Assembly: GCA_963663365.2 (NCBI GenBank)
Contig: CAXXIH010000008.1
Span: forward strand, 620,001 to 684,000
Direction of reading: 5' to 3'
Origin: G963663365 sp963663365
GTDB lineage: Bacteria > Hinthialibacterota > Hinthialibacteria > Hinthialibacterales > G963663365
Length of the DNA stretch: 64,000 nt
Part shown: positions 33,901 through 40,900 of the stretch, piece after piece
Position numbering within the stretch: position 1 is the stretch's first letter
Layout of the letters: the number at the start of each line of letters is the position of its first letter
Made by a program: the position numbers and the translations under genes
Notes under the pieces: model-generated
The model's input: the letters and a program-made list of their open reading frames with translations, nothing else
The model's database searches: none
Told to the model about the DNA's origin: nothing

Positions 33901-36900
33901 GAACTGAATCAACCGCTGAGCTATTGGCGTAAAACCTTAGCGAACTGCGCGGTTTTGGATTTACCCACCGATTTTGCGCGTCCGGCGGTGCAAGGATTTG
34001 AAGGCGGGCAATGTGTGTTGGAAGTTTCATCAGAAATCCGCGAACGGGTTGAAGAATTAAGCCGTTCGGAGGGCGTAACCCCGTTCATGACCTTATTGGC
34101 TTCCTTCCAGGTCATGTTGGCGCGTTATAGCGGCCAAGATGACATTGTGGTGGGAACGCCGGTAGCGGGACGGAGTGTGGCCGGGCTGGAGGGAATGCTG
34201 GGCTGCTTCGTCAACGATTTGGTCTTACGTACGGAATTATCGAAAGGCCTCGGATTCCGGACATTGTTGGAACGGGTGCGTGAGACCGCATTAGGCGCGT
34301 ACCGGCATCAGGATGTTCCTTTTGAGCGTTTGGTGGAAGTTTTGCATCCGGACCGGGAGTTAAGCCGCAGCCCGCTTTTCCAGGTGATGTTTGCGTTGCA
34401 GAACGCAACGGGTGATGGTTGGTGTTTCGAAGGATTAGAGACTGAAAGTGTGGGGATCGAACGGAACGCGGTTCCGTTTGATTTAACCTTGGAGATTGAA
34501 GAACAGGATGCCGGTTACCGGGCGGTTTGGAGTTACCGGTGTGATTTGTTCAAGCCGGAGACCGCGGAACGTATGGCAAAGCATTGGCTTCGTTTGCTGG
34601 AAGCGGTGCTGCAGTCGTGCGACGAGGATATTTGGCGTTTGCCGCTGTTGGGAGATTCCGAACGGCGGATGTTGCTGGAGGATTGGAATGCAACCGGCGC
34701 GGCGCATGACGATAAAGGTTTGGTGCATGGCTTAATTGAAGAGCAAGCCAAAGTCCATCCGCAACAGATTGCGGTGCGCTATGCGGATACGCAGCTGACG
34801 TATGCCGAATTGAATATCGAGGCCAACCGGATTGCACATTATTTGGCCACATTGGGTGTTGGTCCGGAGACGGTTGTGGCGTTGGCGTTCGAGCGGGGGA
34901 CGGCGATGGTCGCGGCCATGCTGGGTGTAATGAAAGCCGGTGCGGCGTATTTACCCCTGGACCCGGCGCTGCCCGATGAACGTTTGGCCTACATGCTGAA
35001 AGACGCCGGTGTACGGGTTGTGCTGACCGGCAGCAGTCTTCAAGACCGCTTCGCCGATAAACAAGAAGGCAAACGGGAACCGAACGAATATACGGTTATT
35101 ATCTTAGACCACATTCGCGACATCCTCGACCAACAGCCACAGCATAATCCGCAAATCAACATCCATCCCCGCAATCTTGCCTATGTCATCTATACATCCG
35201 GATCAACAGGCAAACCAAAGGGAGTGGGATGTACGCATGACGGCGCGATCAATTTCCTTGAAGATTTCGCTCAAAGAAAACCACTGTCAGCAGGCGATCC
35301 ATGCAGCGTTTGGACCAGCTACAGTTTTGATGTTTCCGTCTATGAAATTTTCACGGCGCTAACTTCAGGAGGAACCGTTGATATCGTTCCTGAAGAAATC
35401 CGGCTTGAGACAGAAATCTTTTTCGAATGGTTGAAAACACGCGGCATCCGTAGCGCTTATATTCCTCCATTTATGCTTGCCGGTTTAGCCGAATGGTTGG
35501 AATCCGAAGAAAACGATCTTGCTTTGCGGCGTTTATTGGTCGGCGTGGAACCGATACCCGAGTCCGTATTGGTACGGCTTCGCCAACTTTTACCTGAATT
35601 GTTCATTATCAACGGATACGGTCCAACAGAAGCAACAATCTGCTCTACTCTGTATGATGTTCCATCTGACCTGCATACCAACCGTCGAACACCTTTAGGA
35701 AAACCATTACAAAACCTGCAAATCTATCTGCTGGATGAATATCTTGATCCGGTTCCGGTTGATCTGCCTGGTGAACTGTATGTTGGCGGCACAAACCTTG
35801 CACGTGGGTATATCAATCAGCCGGCCCTAACCGCAGAGCGCTTTATCCCCAATCCGTTCAGCACAGTTCCCGGAGAACGGTTATACCGAACCGGAGATTT
35901 AGCGCGGTATCTCTCCGATGGCAATCTCGAATTTATTGGCCGCGCCGACGATCAAGTAAAGCTGCGCGGTTATCGCATCGAGTTAAGTGAAATCGAAAGC
36001 GTTCTTTTAGGACATCCGGATATTGGCGAGGCGGTTGTTTTGGCTCGCGAAGACTTCCCCGGAGAAAAGCAGCTTGCCGCATACATTAGTCCCAACAACG
36101 GCAATCCAACGGATATCGATGATATCCATACTTATCTTCGCCGAAGACTCCCGGCGTACATGGTACCGACGGCGCTGGTTGTCTTAGAACGGATACCCAA
36201 AACTCCCGGCGGAAAACTCGACCGGCAGGCTTTGCCGAAACCGGAATACAGGGTAGGCCACGCCTCGGCAACACATCAAACTCCACGTAATGAAACAGAG
36301 AATAGTTTAGTAAAAATCTGGTCTGAAGTTCTGCATTTAGAAGACCTCGGCATCAATGACAATTTCTTTGAACTCGGTGGCGATTCGATTTTAATCGTTC
36401 AAATTGTGTCTCGTGCCAAACAAGCCGGATTGATTTTCAGAGCTAAAGACGTTTTTCAGAATCAGACAATTGCCGAGTTGGCCCGTGTGGCACAGACCAA
36501 CCGCGAAGAAACACCTGCCTTTGAAGATATAGATACAACCGGCCCACAACCACTCTCACCGGTACAACGTTGGTTTTTTGAAACGATTCAAGTTGAACGT
36601 CACCATTGGAACCAGGCGGTTTTGGTGCAGTCACAAAAAAAACTTGAACCAAAGTTCTTAGAACAAGCATTCCAGGCATTGCTTCGGCAGCATGGTGCGC
36701 TCCGAACTCGTTTTGTCGAAATTGATGGTGAATGGAAACAGATCGTCGCGCTATTCTCTTCTGAGGATATTTTCGAATGCGTGAATCTTACGGCGCTTAG
36801 CGAAATAGAAGCACGAGCCAAAATCGAGACAATCGCCGAAGAAAAGCAAGCATTGCTCAATTTGCAGAATGGGCCATTGATTCATGCCGTCTATTTCCAA

Positions 36901-37959
36901 AACAATCCAAGCCAAAACGATAGACTGTTGGTTATCATTCACCATCTTGCCATTGATGGCGTTTCGTGGCGCATTCTTTTTGAGGATTTGCTTGCAGCCT
37001 ACAGAGATTTGGAATCCGGCCGTGAAATCAAACCGCAACCGGTTTCGATTCCCTTCCACGCATGGGTCCGAAGACTGGAACAATTCGCACAAACCGAAAC
37101 GCTTAAGGCTGAAGCCGATTACTGGCTCGAAATGGCGGCAACTAAATCCATCATGTTGCCTATAGATTTTAAGGGTGGAGACAATACGTTTGCCTCCATG
37201 GGCAGAATTACACGCACGCTGCCACAAGACCTTACCCAGAACCTGATTCATGACGTGCACAGCGCTTATGGGACACAAATCAACGACTTCTTATTGACAG
37301 CGCTGGCCCGCGCATTTCACTCATGGACCGGCATAGCAAGCCTCCGGCTCGATATTGAAGGCCATGGCCGTGAAGAATTATTCAACGACGCGGATATCTC
37401 AAAAACCGTGGGCTGGTTTACAACAGTCTATCCTTTGCATTTAAGGCTTGAGAACAAAGGGCAATCCGGACCTGCGTTAAAATCAATCAAAGAACAATTG
37501 AGAAATGTTCCGAATCATGGAATTGGCTTTGGCCTCTTGAAGTATCTTTGCCGTGATCCAAAACTTTCTGAGAAGTTCGCTTCTATTTCGCGACAGGAAG
37601 TGAGTTTCAATTATCTGGGACGTCTGGATCAGGCGTTGGCTGGGGAGTCGATTTTTGCACCGGCCAACGAATCGCGGGGTAATCTTTACGCGCCGCAAGG
37701 AGAATCACCCTATCGCCTAACAATCAATTGCAGTGTGATCCAAAACCAGCTGCAGGTGGATTGGGACTTCAGCGAAAAACTCTTCCACACAGAGACAATC
37801 GAACGCGTGGCGGATGCTTATATCGAAGCCCTACGCACACTAATCAATGACATATTCACAGGTAAATCGGAAGGATATACACCGTCCGACTTTCCTGAAG
37901 CTGATTTGTCCCAGGATGAACTGGACGGCCTCGTGGCTGATATTCTGGGTGATGGATAA
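15937..37959 (+). CDS. Six-module NRPS: (C-A-T)3, C-A-T-E, C-A-T, C-A-T-E
   Basis: The ATG at 15937 overlaps the PKS stop in ATGA; an in-frame upstream start at 15919 is less likely. About residues 1-53 form a TubC-type N-terminal docking domain. Carrier serines are encoded at 19153, 22315, 25495, 28639, 33208 and 36385. Adenylation codes read by eye (235, 236, 239, 278, 299, 301, 322, 330, 331) are: A1 DVWHISLVD = Ser; A2 DLTKIGEVG = Asn; A3 Ser; A4 DASTVAAVC = Tyr; A5 Ser; A6 DVYYLGGIC = unassigned. Epimerases follow modules 4 (about 28790-30100) and 6 (about 36530-37900), giving D-Tyr and D-X. C5 is of the D-acceptor type and has DHLILDGWS, with the first motif His replaced by Asp but the catalytic His kept. 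About 3.2 kb is duplicated within the gene. The 7340-residue length fits six modules without gaps. Confidence 0.95.
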   Translation: MNALDIIRDLRNKGVRFRAVGDRLDIQAPKGTITPELKEVLVQKKQTILELLSQEEYEQVRFSKLSEGQKALWYLHKLAPQSHAYNVAFAARIHSHLDKPALRRALQCLVNRHAILRTTYCTQHGEPAQRIHAQQEICIKEINVTQMQTDEIDQKLLAEYREPFDLEDGPLFRAVLFYERENRHILLINIHHIAIDGWSLWMLLDELSKIYQAEAGGISINLDTPECEYTDFVDWQSDWLGSSQGDAQWEYWQKQLEDAPNILEIPTDRPRPNIQTYNGASYPYELKAEVANQVYEFCRYEGVTPYVVMMTAFQTLLYRYARQQDFVIGSPIAGRTKQEFAQTVGYFVNPVVIRAKLDDRLSLQDLLQNVRQNTLEALEHQAYPFPLLVEQLDIPRDKSRSPLFQIDFVLQNMQRMGPMARSLVLGGNGTWLDFGGLKIEPMALGQQEGLYDLRLEVVQTAESFILNFKYNTDLFTEEFISRLSVHYRSVLSQLLVDDLRVGDVELLSGNERQLVLEDWNATSTTYAESAALHSKFEQCVAQHPSHCALLWENGSFSYEELNRHSNRLAHALREQGIGPDCGVGVCAERSPEMVIALLGILKAGGAYVPLEPTYPLARLRDMIEDAGLKVVLAQERFTELVSGCGASVLRLDNAHKRWTDLPDSNPNIPLSGSNVAYVIYTSGSTGKPKGVMVPHAGIINRLEWMQEAYGLTEADTVLQKTPYSFDVSVWEFFWPLREGARLIVARPGGHRDSSYLAALIESQKVTTLHFVPSMLRVFLDEENLEQRCNCVQRVICSGEALSTELARLHASRWGAPLYNLYGPTEVSVDVTWQEYVEDSNLGGTIPIGRPIANTQTYVLDEQLRPVPIGVLGELYLGGIGLARGYANRPDLTAERFVPHPFGQHGERLYRTGDLVRWLPEGVLEYAGRTDGQVKVRGNRLELGEIEAVLDRCPQVAASVVTAHQLDQDDVRLAGYVVPTNDWDEAAVREVLRQQLPDFMMPSVFMVLDELPLNPNGKVDRKALPEPVWGIQNKDRYVAPSDPVEELLCGIWSEILGTPRVGVEDDFFAAGGHSLLATRVISRIRDVFGVEFPLSRFFEEPTVRGLAARMPGESDREDIPVLQRVERDGLLPLSFAQERLWFLHQLDASSTAYNMTGALRLRGVLNVEALERSFQTLLQRHEILRTRFVAVEGTPKQKIEETIPFTFERIVLNGKPNDLESALQEIIRDESNKPFDLNRTPLIRATIIALGDDENVLLLSMHHIIFDGWSVSILLDEISKLYAAYCGEDQTPDLVTRSLDIQYADYAIWQRTLPNQEHYKKQIEYWQHRLNSLQPLQFPTDHPRPPIQTGHASETSFQISTETSQKLEQLCEREGITSFMFFAACLNTLLYRYTQQEDITIGFPIAGRSHSDLESIIGCFINSLVLRTELSDRTTVRSLLQQIRKHTLEAYDHQDAPFEKIVERLQPDRDRSRSPLFQVMLTAQDNAINTFHLPGIDTEPIQIEITSTKYDLTFHISKSETGFKGILEFSLDLFSEKTAQRLASHFQRLLEALLTHPDMRLVDLPLLEEEEKSQLFQWSSSINSEQTAFNPIIHTFENTVQKYPSKIALSCTDRHIRYDELNASANRLAHRLQKMGVKRETPVAICASRSPELIIGVLAILKAGGAYIPLDPSHPPERLNYMLQDAGASVLLAHRHYLPQFKDSGAQIFLLDEIKAETKAETDENLHIPIAPNDLAYVIYTSGSTGLPKGCQIEHRSLAHYIHWVNDYYFKNNDAGDFFFYSSLSFDLTVTSLFSSLLRGRTLHICSNDHDISHGLQCAFRKNSGIDVIKITPAHIQLLGHLDIHETSIKVAIVGGEAFARKQIQILERLNPEMEIYNEYGPTESTVGCIVKRVSSNDPIVLIGKPIENTEAFILDANQELLPQGIPGELYLGGAGLARGYLNRPEATAKAFIPHPYRENERLYRTGDIARWTEEGEIEYIGRNDGQIKIRGHRIEIGEIESVLTSQPGVSACAVVSHKNSNDDLRLVAYLVLDSGTSSDTVRDAIRDRLPEYMAPSEFIEMDSLPFTVNGKVDRNALLEPKDKLQTSREYIAPRNPTDEILAGFWSEILECNRIGIADNFFDLGGHSLLAARLLSRIRRTFQIDLPLDVLFEAQTIEALSAKITGVLKEDLSTKLPPITRVKPTESILASSAQQRLWFHQQMKPDSPAYHLPAAFKITGALDISAFEHSIQKIGVRHNALRTNLYSENGQLYQRVNNDRIIELKIENLQKLNKAEKQSRLEAYIAEQSRRPFDLMHDSLMRCMLLQTDTEEFYFLITLHHIVADGWSIDIFTRELYELYKQHTSESKADLPILPIQYADFSSWENSWIESEAVEKHLAYWVDQLEGVQTLELPTVQPRPAQQNYNGRRYSFSIESEQSDKLKEFSRKQDCTLFMAMLSAFEVLLHRYAGQEDFAIGSPSANRNRHETENLIGFFVNTLVLRSDLQGNPELSELIRRVRKTVLDAHAHQDAPFERIVNALHVQRDPSRSPLFQVMFAMQQDAQQDISLPGLQIENLDVDNKTSKFDLTLFITESPQGLSASFEYNTDLFTEEFISRLSVHYRSVLSQLLVGGDLRVGDVELLSGAERQLVLKDWNATSVTYAESTALHSKFEQCVAQHPSRCALAWENGSFSYEELNRHSNRLAHALREQGIGPDCGVGVCAERSPEMVIALLGILKAGGAYVPLEPTYPLARLRDMIEDAGLKVVLAQERFTELVSGCGASVLRLDNTHERWTDLPDYNPDIPLSGSNTAYVIYTSGSTGKPKGVMVPHAGIINRLEWMQEAYGLTEADTVLQKTPYSFDVSVWEFFWPLREGARLVVARPGGHRDSSYLASLIESQQVTTLHFVPSMLRVFLDEENLEERCNCVQRVICSGEALSTELARLHASRWGAPLYNLYGPTEVSVDVTWQEYVETPALGGTIPIGRPIANTQTYVLDEQLRPVPIGVLGELYLGGIGLARGYANRPDLTAERFVPHPFGQHGERLYRTGDLVRWLPDGALEYAGRTDGQVKVRGNRLELGEIEAVLDRCPHVSASVVTAHQFDQDDVRLAGYVVPTNDWDEAAVREFLRQQLPDFMMPSVFVVLDDLPLNPNGKVDRKALPEPVWGIQNKDRYVAPSSPVEELLCGIWSEVLGTPRVGTEDDFFAAGGHSLLATRVISRIRDVFGVEFPLSRFFEEPTVRGLAARMPGESDREDIPVLQRVERDGLLPLSFAQERLWFLHQLDASSTAYNMTGALRLRGALDVEALERSFQTLIQRHEILRTRFVAVEGKPFQEILAPDAVALSFTVESVSESGLQEQLAIDAEQPFDVQQAPLLRVRCFKIAKDDYVLAVTMHHLISDGWSVGIFLRELGSLYSGEEGNTPDLQYADYASWQKEWLSDTELNQPLSYWRKTLANCAVLDLPTDFARPAVQGFEGGQCVLEVSSEIRERVEELSRSEGVTPFMTLLASFQVMLARYSGQDDIVVGTPVAGRSVAGLEGMLGCFVNDLVLRTELSKGLGFRTLLERVRETALGAYRHQDVPFERLVEVLHPDRELSRSPLFQVMFALQNATGDGWCFEGLETESVGIERNAVPFDLTLEIEEQDAGYRAVWSYRCDLFKPETAERMAKHWLRLLEAVLQSCDEDIWRLPLLGDSERRMLLEDWNATGAAHDDKGLVHGLIEEQAKVHPQQIAVRYADTQLTYAELNIEANRIAHYLATLGVGPETVVALAFERGTAMVAAMLGVMKAGAAYLPLDPALPDERLAYMLKDAGVRVVLTGSSLQDRFADKQEGKREPNEYTVIILDHIRDILDQQPQHNPQINIHPRNLAYVIYTSGSTGKPKGVQIEHKGLVNLARAQAESFHVDSTDNVLQFASFGFDASVSEILVTLAAGATLCLAAREDLLPGPDLLRILSEYEISAVTLPPAALSVLNPSDITQLQTIVSAGEACPLETAHRWSHNRSFINAYGPTECTVCATLTECNPEIERISIGKPISNISTYILNESLEPVPIGVDGQLFIGGIGVGRGYLGQPEKTAEVFMPDPFSTMPGMRMYATGDRVRWQNDGNIEFRGRVDRQIKLRGYRIEPGEIEKILTGVPEIAEAIITDHKDEVGNPRLVGYIRLENTNEITADHLRARLKSQLPDYMIPSSFVFIERFPLTSSGKIDLRSLPAPVSTASVQDSEYVAPVSDREKELASIWSAVLGIENVGIYDNFFSLGGESILSMQIVDRVRRLGYEITPKQIFQYQTIAELAPQLRQSREFASHTEPDKTNIIPTPIFRWFFERGLDNPHHFNQSIALRIQRPLDAHRLQKAINQITQHHPMLRARFDGLSNGDISILTLPEGAIELQQYAHEGDTQNSWRDALENIGGKLHRQINIANGPVFAAALVSWPAKDEYRLLLTAHHLIVDGVSWRILVEDIQSAYEQLEKGSDGCLHRSATTFASWSHALCRYANSETIRADSVYWQELSQQKQHRLPVDQPNGENTEATEDTKTFILNLDQTQHLLQHVQKRSKAHVDELLLAALLRAVSQWSETFELWIDIEGHGREDIGDGIDTTRTVGWFTNLFPAYFHLQSQTGSLENLKSIKEQIRKIPRRGFSYGLNRYLSDCGEIRQKLSALPQPDISFNYFGRIDGKSGANSLFEVTDEPTGPPRDPHALRSHELAVNAAVLQGCLQINFSYSKARYHQETIARLSTLFSSEINTFQELGNNGSLPIATPSDFPLANINQKSLDRLLESFGDIEDIYPLTPLQQGMLFENRRHTESRRSFEHVACTFSGDLDVGAFKKAWQFTAAQNAVLRTAFVWDSLERPLQVVLPSIDIQLNVLDWRDIPESAQEQKIASFMKEDRSQGFDFNKAPLFRLTLIQLDRNVYRFIWSHDHLILDGWSLPLLLSQVFENYNRYHPGKEGSPSSHTPFRNYIEWLQDRDSEKAKEFWRKEFQGFDSPALLSKHESQPAKENLNKEPQCFEIQLPREQTQTLQSFVKQNQLTLSSVFQGLWALVLSRHCGMKDVAIGVTVAGRPSDLPRSHNIIGLFINTLPLRIPLHDDLDLCAWLRGVRDRTSEIREHEYSLLPEVQQWSGIGHDHTLFDSIVVFENYPVDAFTGKQLTGIEISDIQTVEDTHFPLTLVIAPHDSISIKFLFDDAFFSPEEISRLSTHYRSVLSQLLVGDGLRVGDVELLSGAERQLVLEDWNATSTTYAESAALHSKFEQCVAQHPSHCALLWENGSFSYEELNRHSNRLAHALREQGIGPDCGVGVCAERSPEMVIALLGILKAGGAYVPLEPTYPPARLRDMIEDAGLKVVLAQERFTELVSGCGASVLTLDNAQERWTNLPDDNPDIPLSGSNTAYVIYTSGSTGKPKGVMVPHAGIINRLEWMQEAYGLTEADTVLQKTPYSFDVSVWEFFWPLREGARLVVARPGGHRDSSYLASLIESQQVTTLHFVPSMLRVFLDEENLEERCNCVQRVICSGEALSTELARLHASRWGAPLYNLYGPTEVSVDVTWQEYVETPALGGTIPIGRPIANTQTYVLDEQLRPVPIGVLGELYLGGIGLARGYANRPDLTAERFVPHPFGQHGERLYRTGDLVRWLPDGALEYAGRTDGQVKVRGNRLELGEIEAVLDRCPHVSASVVTAHQFDQDDVRLAGYVVPTNDWDEAAVREFLRQQLPDFMMPSVFVVLDDLPLNPNGKVDRKALPEPVWGIQNKDRYVAPSSPVEELLCGIWSEVLGTPRVGTEDDFFAAGGHSLLATRVISRIRDVFGVEFPLSRFFEEPTVRGLAARMPGESDREDIPVLQRVERDGLLPLSFAQERLWFLHQLDASSTAYNMTGALRLRGALDVEALERSFQTLIQRHEILRTRFVAVEGKPFQEILAPDAVALSFTVESVSESGLQEQLAIDAEQPFDVQQAPLLRVRCFKIAKDDYVLAVTMHHLISDGWSVGIFLRELGSLYSGEEGNTPDLQYADYASWQKEWLSDTELNQPLSYWRKTLANCAVLDLPTDFARPAVQGFEGGQCVLEVSSEIRERVEELSRSEGVTPFMTLLASFQVMLARYSGQDDIVVGTPVAGRSVAGLEGMLGCFVNDLVLRTELSKGLGFRTLLERVRETALGAYRHQDVPFERLVEVLHPDRELSRSPLFQVMFALQNATGDGWCFEGLETESVGIERNAVPFDLTLEIEEQDAGYRAVWSYRCDLFKPETAERMAKHWLRLLEAVLQSCDEDIWRLPLLGDSERRMLLEDWNATGAAHDDKGLVHGLIEEQAKVHPQQIAVRYADTQLTYAELNIEANRIAHYLATLGVGPETVVALAFERGTAMVAAMLGVMKAGAAYLPLDPALPDERLAYMLKDAGVRVVLTGSSLQDRFADKQEGKREPNEYTVIILDHIRDILDQQPQHNPQINIHPRNLAYVIYTSGSTGKPKGVGCTHDGAINFLEDFAQRKPLSAGDPCSVWTSYSFDVSVYEIFTALTSGGTVDIVPEEIRLETEIFFEWLKTRGIRSAYIPPFMLAGLAEWLESEENDLALRRLLVGVEPIPESVLVRLRQLLPELFIINGYGPTEATICSTLYDVPSDLHTNRRTPLGKPLQNLQIYLLDEYLDPVPVDLPGELYVGGTNLARGYINQPALTAERFIPNPFSTVPGERLYRTGDLARYLSDGNLEFIGRADDQVKLRGYRIELSEIESVLLGHPDIGEAVVLAREDFPGEKQLAAYISPNNGNPTDIDDIHTYLRRRLPAYMVPTALVVLERIPKTPGGKLDRQALPKPEYRVGHASATHQTPRNETENSLVKIWSEVLHLEDLGINDNFFELGGDSILIVQIVSRAKQAGLIFRAKDVFQNQTIAELARVAQTNREETPAFEDIDTTGPQPLSPVQRWFFETIQVERHHWNQAVLVQSQKKLEPKFLEQAFQALLRQHGALRTRFVEIDGEWKQIVALFSSEDIFECVNLTALSEIEARAKIETIAEEKQALLNLQNGPLIHAVYFQNNPSQNDRLLVIIHHLAIDGVSWRILFEDLLAAYRDLESGREIKPQPVSIPFHAWVRRLEQFAQTETLKAEADYWLEMAATKSIMLPIDFKGGDNTFASMGRITRTLPQDLTQNLIHDVHSAYGTQINDFLLTALARAFHSWTGIASLRLDIEGHGREELFNDADISKTVGWFTTVYPLHLRLENKGQSGPALKSIKEQLRNVPNHGIGFGLLKYLCRDPKLSEKFASISRQEVSFNYLGRLDQALAGESIFAPANESRGNLYAPQGESPYRLTINCSVIQNQLQVDWDFSEKLFHTETIERVADAYIEALRTLINDIFTGKSEGYTPSDFPEADLSQDELDGLVADILGDG
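17345..19513 (+). repeat. Ser cassette copy 1 (C-A linker, A, T, N-terminal C)
   Basis: The segment from the end of C1, through A1 and the carrier domain, to RTRFVAVEG early in C2 is highly similar to copies at about 23685 and 31430. Differences are scattered and mostly silent. Similarity to the other copies stops at about 19513, inside the C domain. Confidence 0.8.
24269..27512 (+). repeat. 3244-bp direct repeat, copy A (A3-T3-C4-first part of A4)
   Basis: Every stretch compared by eye is identical to 31982-35225, at a constant offset of 7713 bases. The identity begins inside A3 and runs through the carrier domain, all of C4 and the first third of A4. It stops abruptly just after the TSGSTGKPKG codons. 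To the left, similarity continues at a lower level to about 23690. Confidence 0.9.
31982..35225 (+). repeat. 3244-bp direct repeat, copy B (A5-T5-C6-first part of A6)
   Basis: This is the partner of 24269-27512. After the breakpoint at 35225 the A6 sequence is unrelated at the base level to A4 (GVGCTHDG against GVQIEHKG), so the two A domains share an N-terminal third but have different specificity-determining parts. Confidence 0.9.
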
Positions 37960-37966
37960 ATAGAGA

Positions 37967-40900
37967 ATGAGTTCTACGAGAAAAATCGAGTCAATCTATC
38001 CTCTGTCGCCAATGCAACAGGGGATGTTGTTTCATACTCTTCGATCACCGCAAGCGGATGCCTATTTCGAACAGGTATACTGCACATTCGATGGGAATTT
38101 CTGTGCAGAGAGTTTTCGGCGGGCATGGCAAAAAGTAATTGCGGATACACCCGTTCTCCGCACTGCCTTTGTGTGGAAGCGTGAAGCAGAACCATTGCAG
38201 GCTGTGCTACGGGATACCGAACTGCCTTGGCATGAAATCGATTGGCGTTCCCTGTCTGATGAAGAGAAGATGGTCCGCTTCGATGAATTGCTTCGGTCCG
38301 AACGTGAGAAAGGATTTGATCTTTCCAAAGCGCCTCTTACGCGGCTCTGCCTTATTCATTGGAAAGAGAACACATACCGCTTTCTTTGGAATTATCACCA
38401 CATTCTCTTAGACGGTTGGTCAACACCACTCGTACTGGAGCATCTTTTTAACTGTTACCAGGCCTATCGTGAAGGCAACAAGCCCCCTTTTATATCTCCG
38501 GTTGCTTATCGTGAATATATTTCTTGGCTGCAAAGACAGGATAAAAAACAGGCCGAGCGATTTTGGCGCGAGGAATTACAGGGATTCTTTGAACCTCTAC
38601 AGTTTGGATGGGATAACAAAGAGGCTTCGATATCAGACGACACCGAAGCACATAAAGAGCACGCTGTTTGGCTGGATGAATCATTGACATCCGAACTACA
38701 GAATTTGGCTCGCAAGCACCAACTAACGCTCAATGTATTACTACAGGGCGCATGGTCGCTACTGCTAAGTAAATACACCGAACAATCCGACATTGTTTTC
38801 GGTATCACCGTGGCGGGCCGGCCTGCGGAGATCAATGGAATCGAAAAAATGGTCGGCCTGCTCATCAATACGATTCCGCTTCGTGTCCGAATTCCCGGTA
38901 ACACATCGCTTCTTCAGTGGCTTAAAGAGCTACAGCAACGTCAAGCCGCGATGCGTGATTTTTCATTTTGCTCACTGGCTGACATCCAGCGTTGGTCAGA
39001 AATCTCATCCGGCCGCGCGTTGTTTGAAAGTATCTTTGTTTTTGAAAACTACCCGGTGCAAGATTCGTTAGCATCTTCTACAGACGGGCTTGCAATCAAG
39101 GATATTCATACGCGTGAACGAACCAATTATCCGCTTACGTTCGTTGCAGGTCCCGGCGAACGATTGATGTTGAAATTGATCTATGACAGCAATCGTTTCT
39201 CTGATGAATGGGCACAGCGTTTTCTCTCTCACTACGCGACTTTATTGAGCAAGATTGTTGAAGGTGATGGGGATTTGGGTGGTTATTCGTTATTGGGCGA
39301 TGGGGAGCGGGATTTGTTGTTGGGGGATTGGATTCAGACGGGCCGCGAGATTCCGTTGGATCGCGGTTTGGCGTCGTTGTTTGTGGAAGAGGTGAGGCGT
39401 CGGCGTGGTGATGTTGCGGTGCGTTCGGGTTCGCGGGAAGTTTGTTATGGCGATTTACGGCGGATGTCGCGCGCGGTGGCGTTTCATTTGCGTGCTTGCG
39501 GTGTACATCGTGGTGATTTGATTGGCGTGCGGATGGAGCGGGGCGTGGAGTTGATTGCGGTGTATTTGGGGATTTTGGAAGCGGGTGCGGCGTATGTTCC
39601 CTTCGATCTTTCGTATCCGGAGGAACGGGTCCGGTTCATGGTTTCGGATTCGAATGTATCGCGTGTGGTTTTGGATACGGCTTCGGCGCAGGATTGGTCT
39701 TTGGGGGATGTGCAGACGATTGTCGCGGAAGAGGTGTTGGCGGATACGAAGGACTTGTCCGATAACGATGAAGTCTTGGTTCCGGTATCGGGTGAAGATT
39801 TAGCCTATGTGATGTACACCTCCGGCTCGACGGGTATTCCGAAGGGGATTGCGATTCCGCAACGTGCGGTTACGCGTTTGGTTTTGAATACGGATTATGT
39901 TTCTTTGCAGCCGGGCCAGAATATGGCCCAGGTATCGAATGCGTCATTCGATGCGGCGACGTTTGAAATCTGGGGTGCGTTGTTGACCGGGGGTTGTTTG
40001 GTAATTGTTCCGCGTGATGTGACGCTTTCGCCGCCGCGTTTCGCTTCGTTTTTATCGGAAGCCAAGATCGATTCGATGTTTTTGACGACGGCGCTGTTCA
40101 ATCAGACTGCGCGTGAATGTCCGGATGGTTTTTCCGCGGTAGGCGATGTGCTGGTTGGCGGAGAGCAGGCGGATGCGGCTTCGATGCGCCGGGTGTTGGC
40201 TGCGGGTGGTCCCCGGCGGTTGTTGAATGTTTACGGTCCGACCGAAAACACGACATTCAGTTCGTGGTATGAAGTTCGAGAGGTTTCGGAATCGGCGCGG
40301 AGCGTACCGATTGGCAAAGCGCTGGCGAACAGCCATTTTTATGTTTTGGATGAGCATTTGGAGTTGGTGCCGATCGGTGTAGCGGGTGAGTTCTATCTAG
40401 GCGGTTTGGGATTGGCGCATGGGTATTGGGACCGCGCGGAGCTGACGGCATCGTGTTTTCTTCCGGATCCTTTCGGTGCTCCAGGGTCACGCATGTACCG
40501 TACGGGCGATTGGGTTCGCTGGTTGCCGGACGGGAATATCGACTTTTTAGGCCGCCGTGACGATCAAGTTAAAGTTCGGGGATTCCGGATTGAGTTGGGT
40601 GAAATTGAAGCGGCGTTAAACAATCTTCCGCAGGTGTCGGCCTCGGCGGTAGTGGTTCATCCGGAAGCCGGTGACCGTTTGATTGCCTATTGGGTAAAAG
40701 AAGATCACGCCCCGATAGACAGCGGCGGTCTGCGTGAAGCGTTAGGGTTGCATCTTCCGGGTTATATGGTTCCGTCGGTATTTGTGGAACTGGAATCATT
40801 GCCCTTAACCCCGAATGGCAAACTAGACCGCAAGGCGTTGCCGGCCCCGGGCGCGGAGGGTTCGCAACGAGAATCGTACCGTGCGCCGCAAACGCCTTTA

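Noticed and set aside
24269..35225. The duplication as a simple assembly error
   Set aside because: The copies have different flanks on both sides, differ again to the left of 24269/31982, and the reading frame and domain order remain sensible. Long-read proof is still needed.
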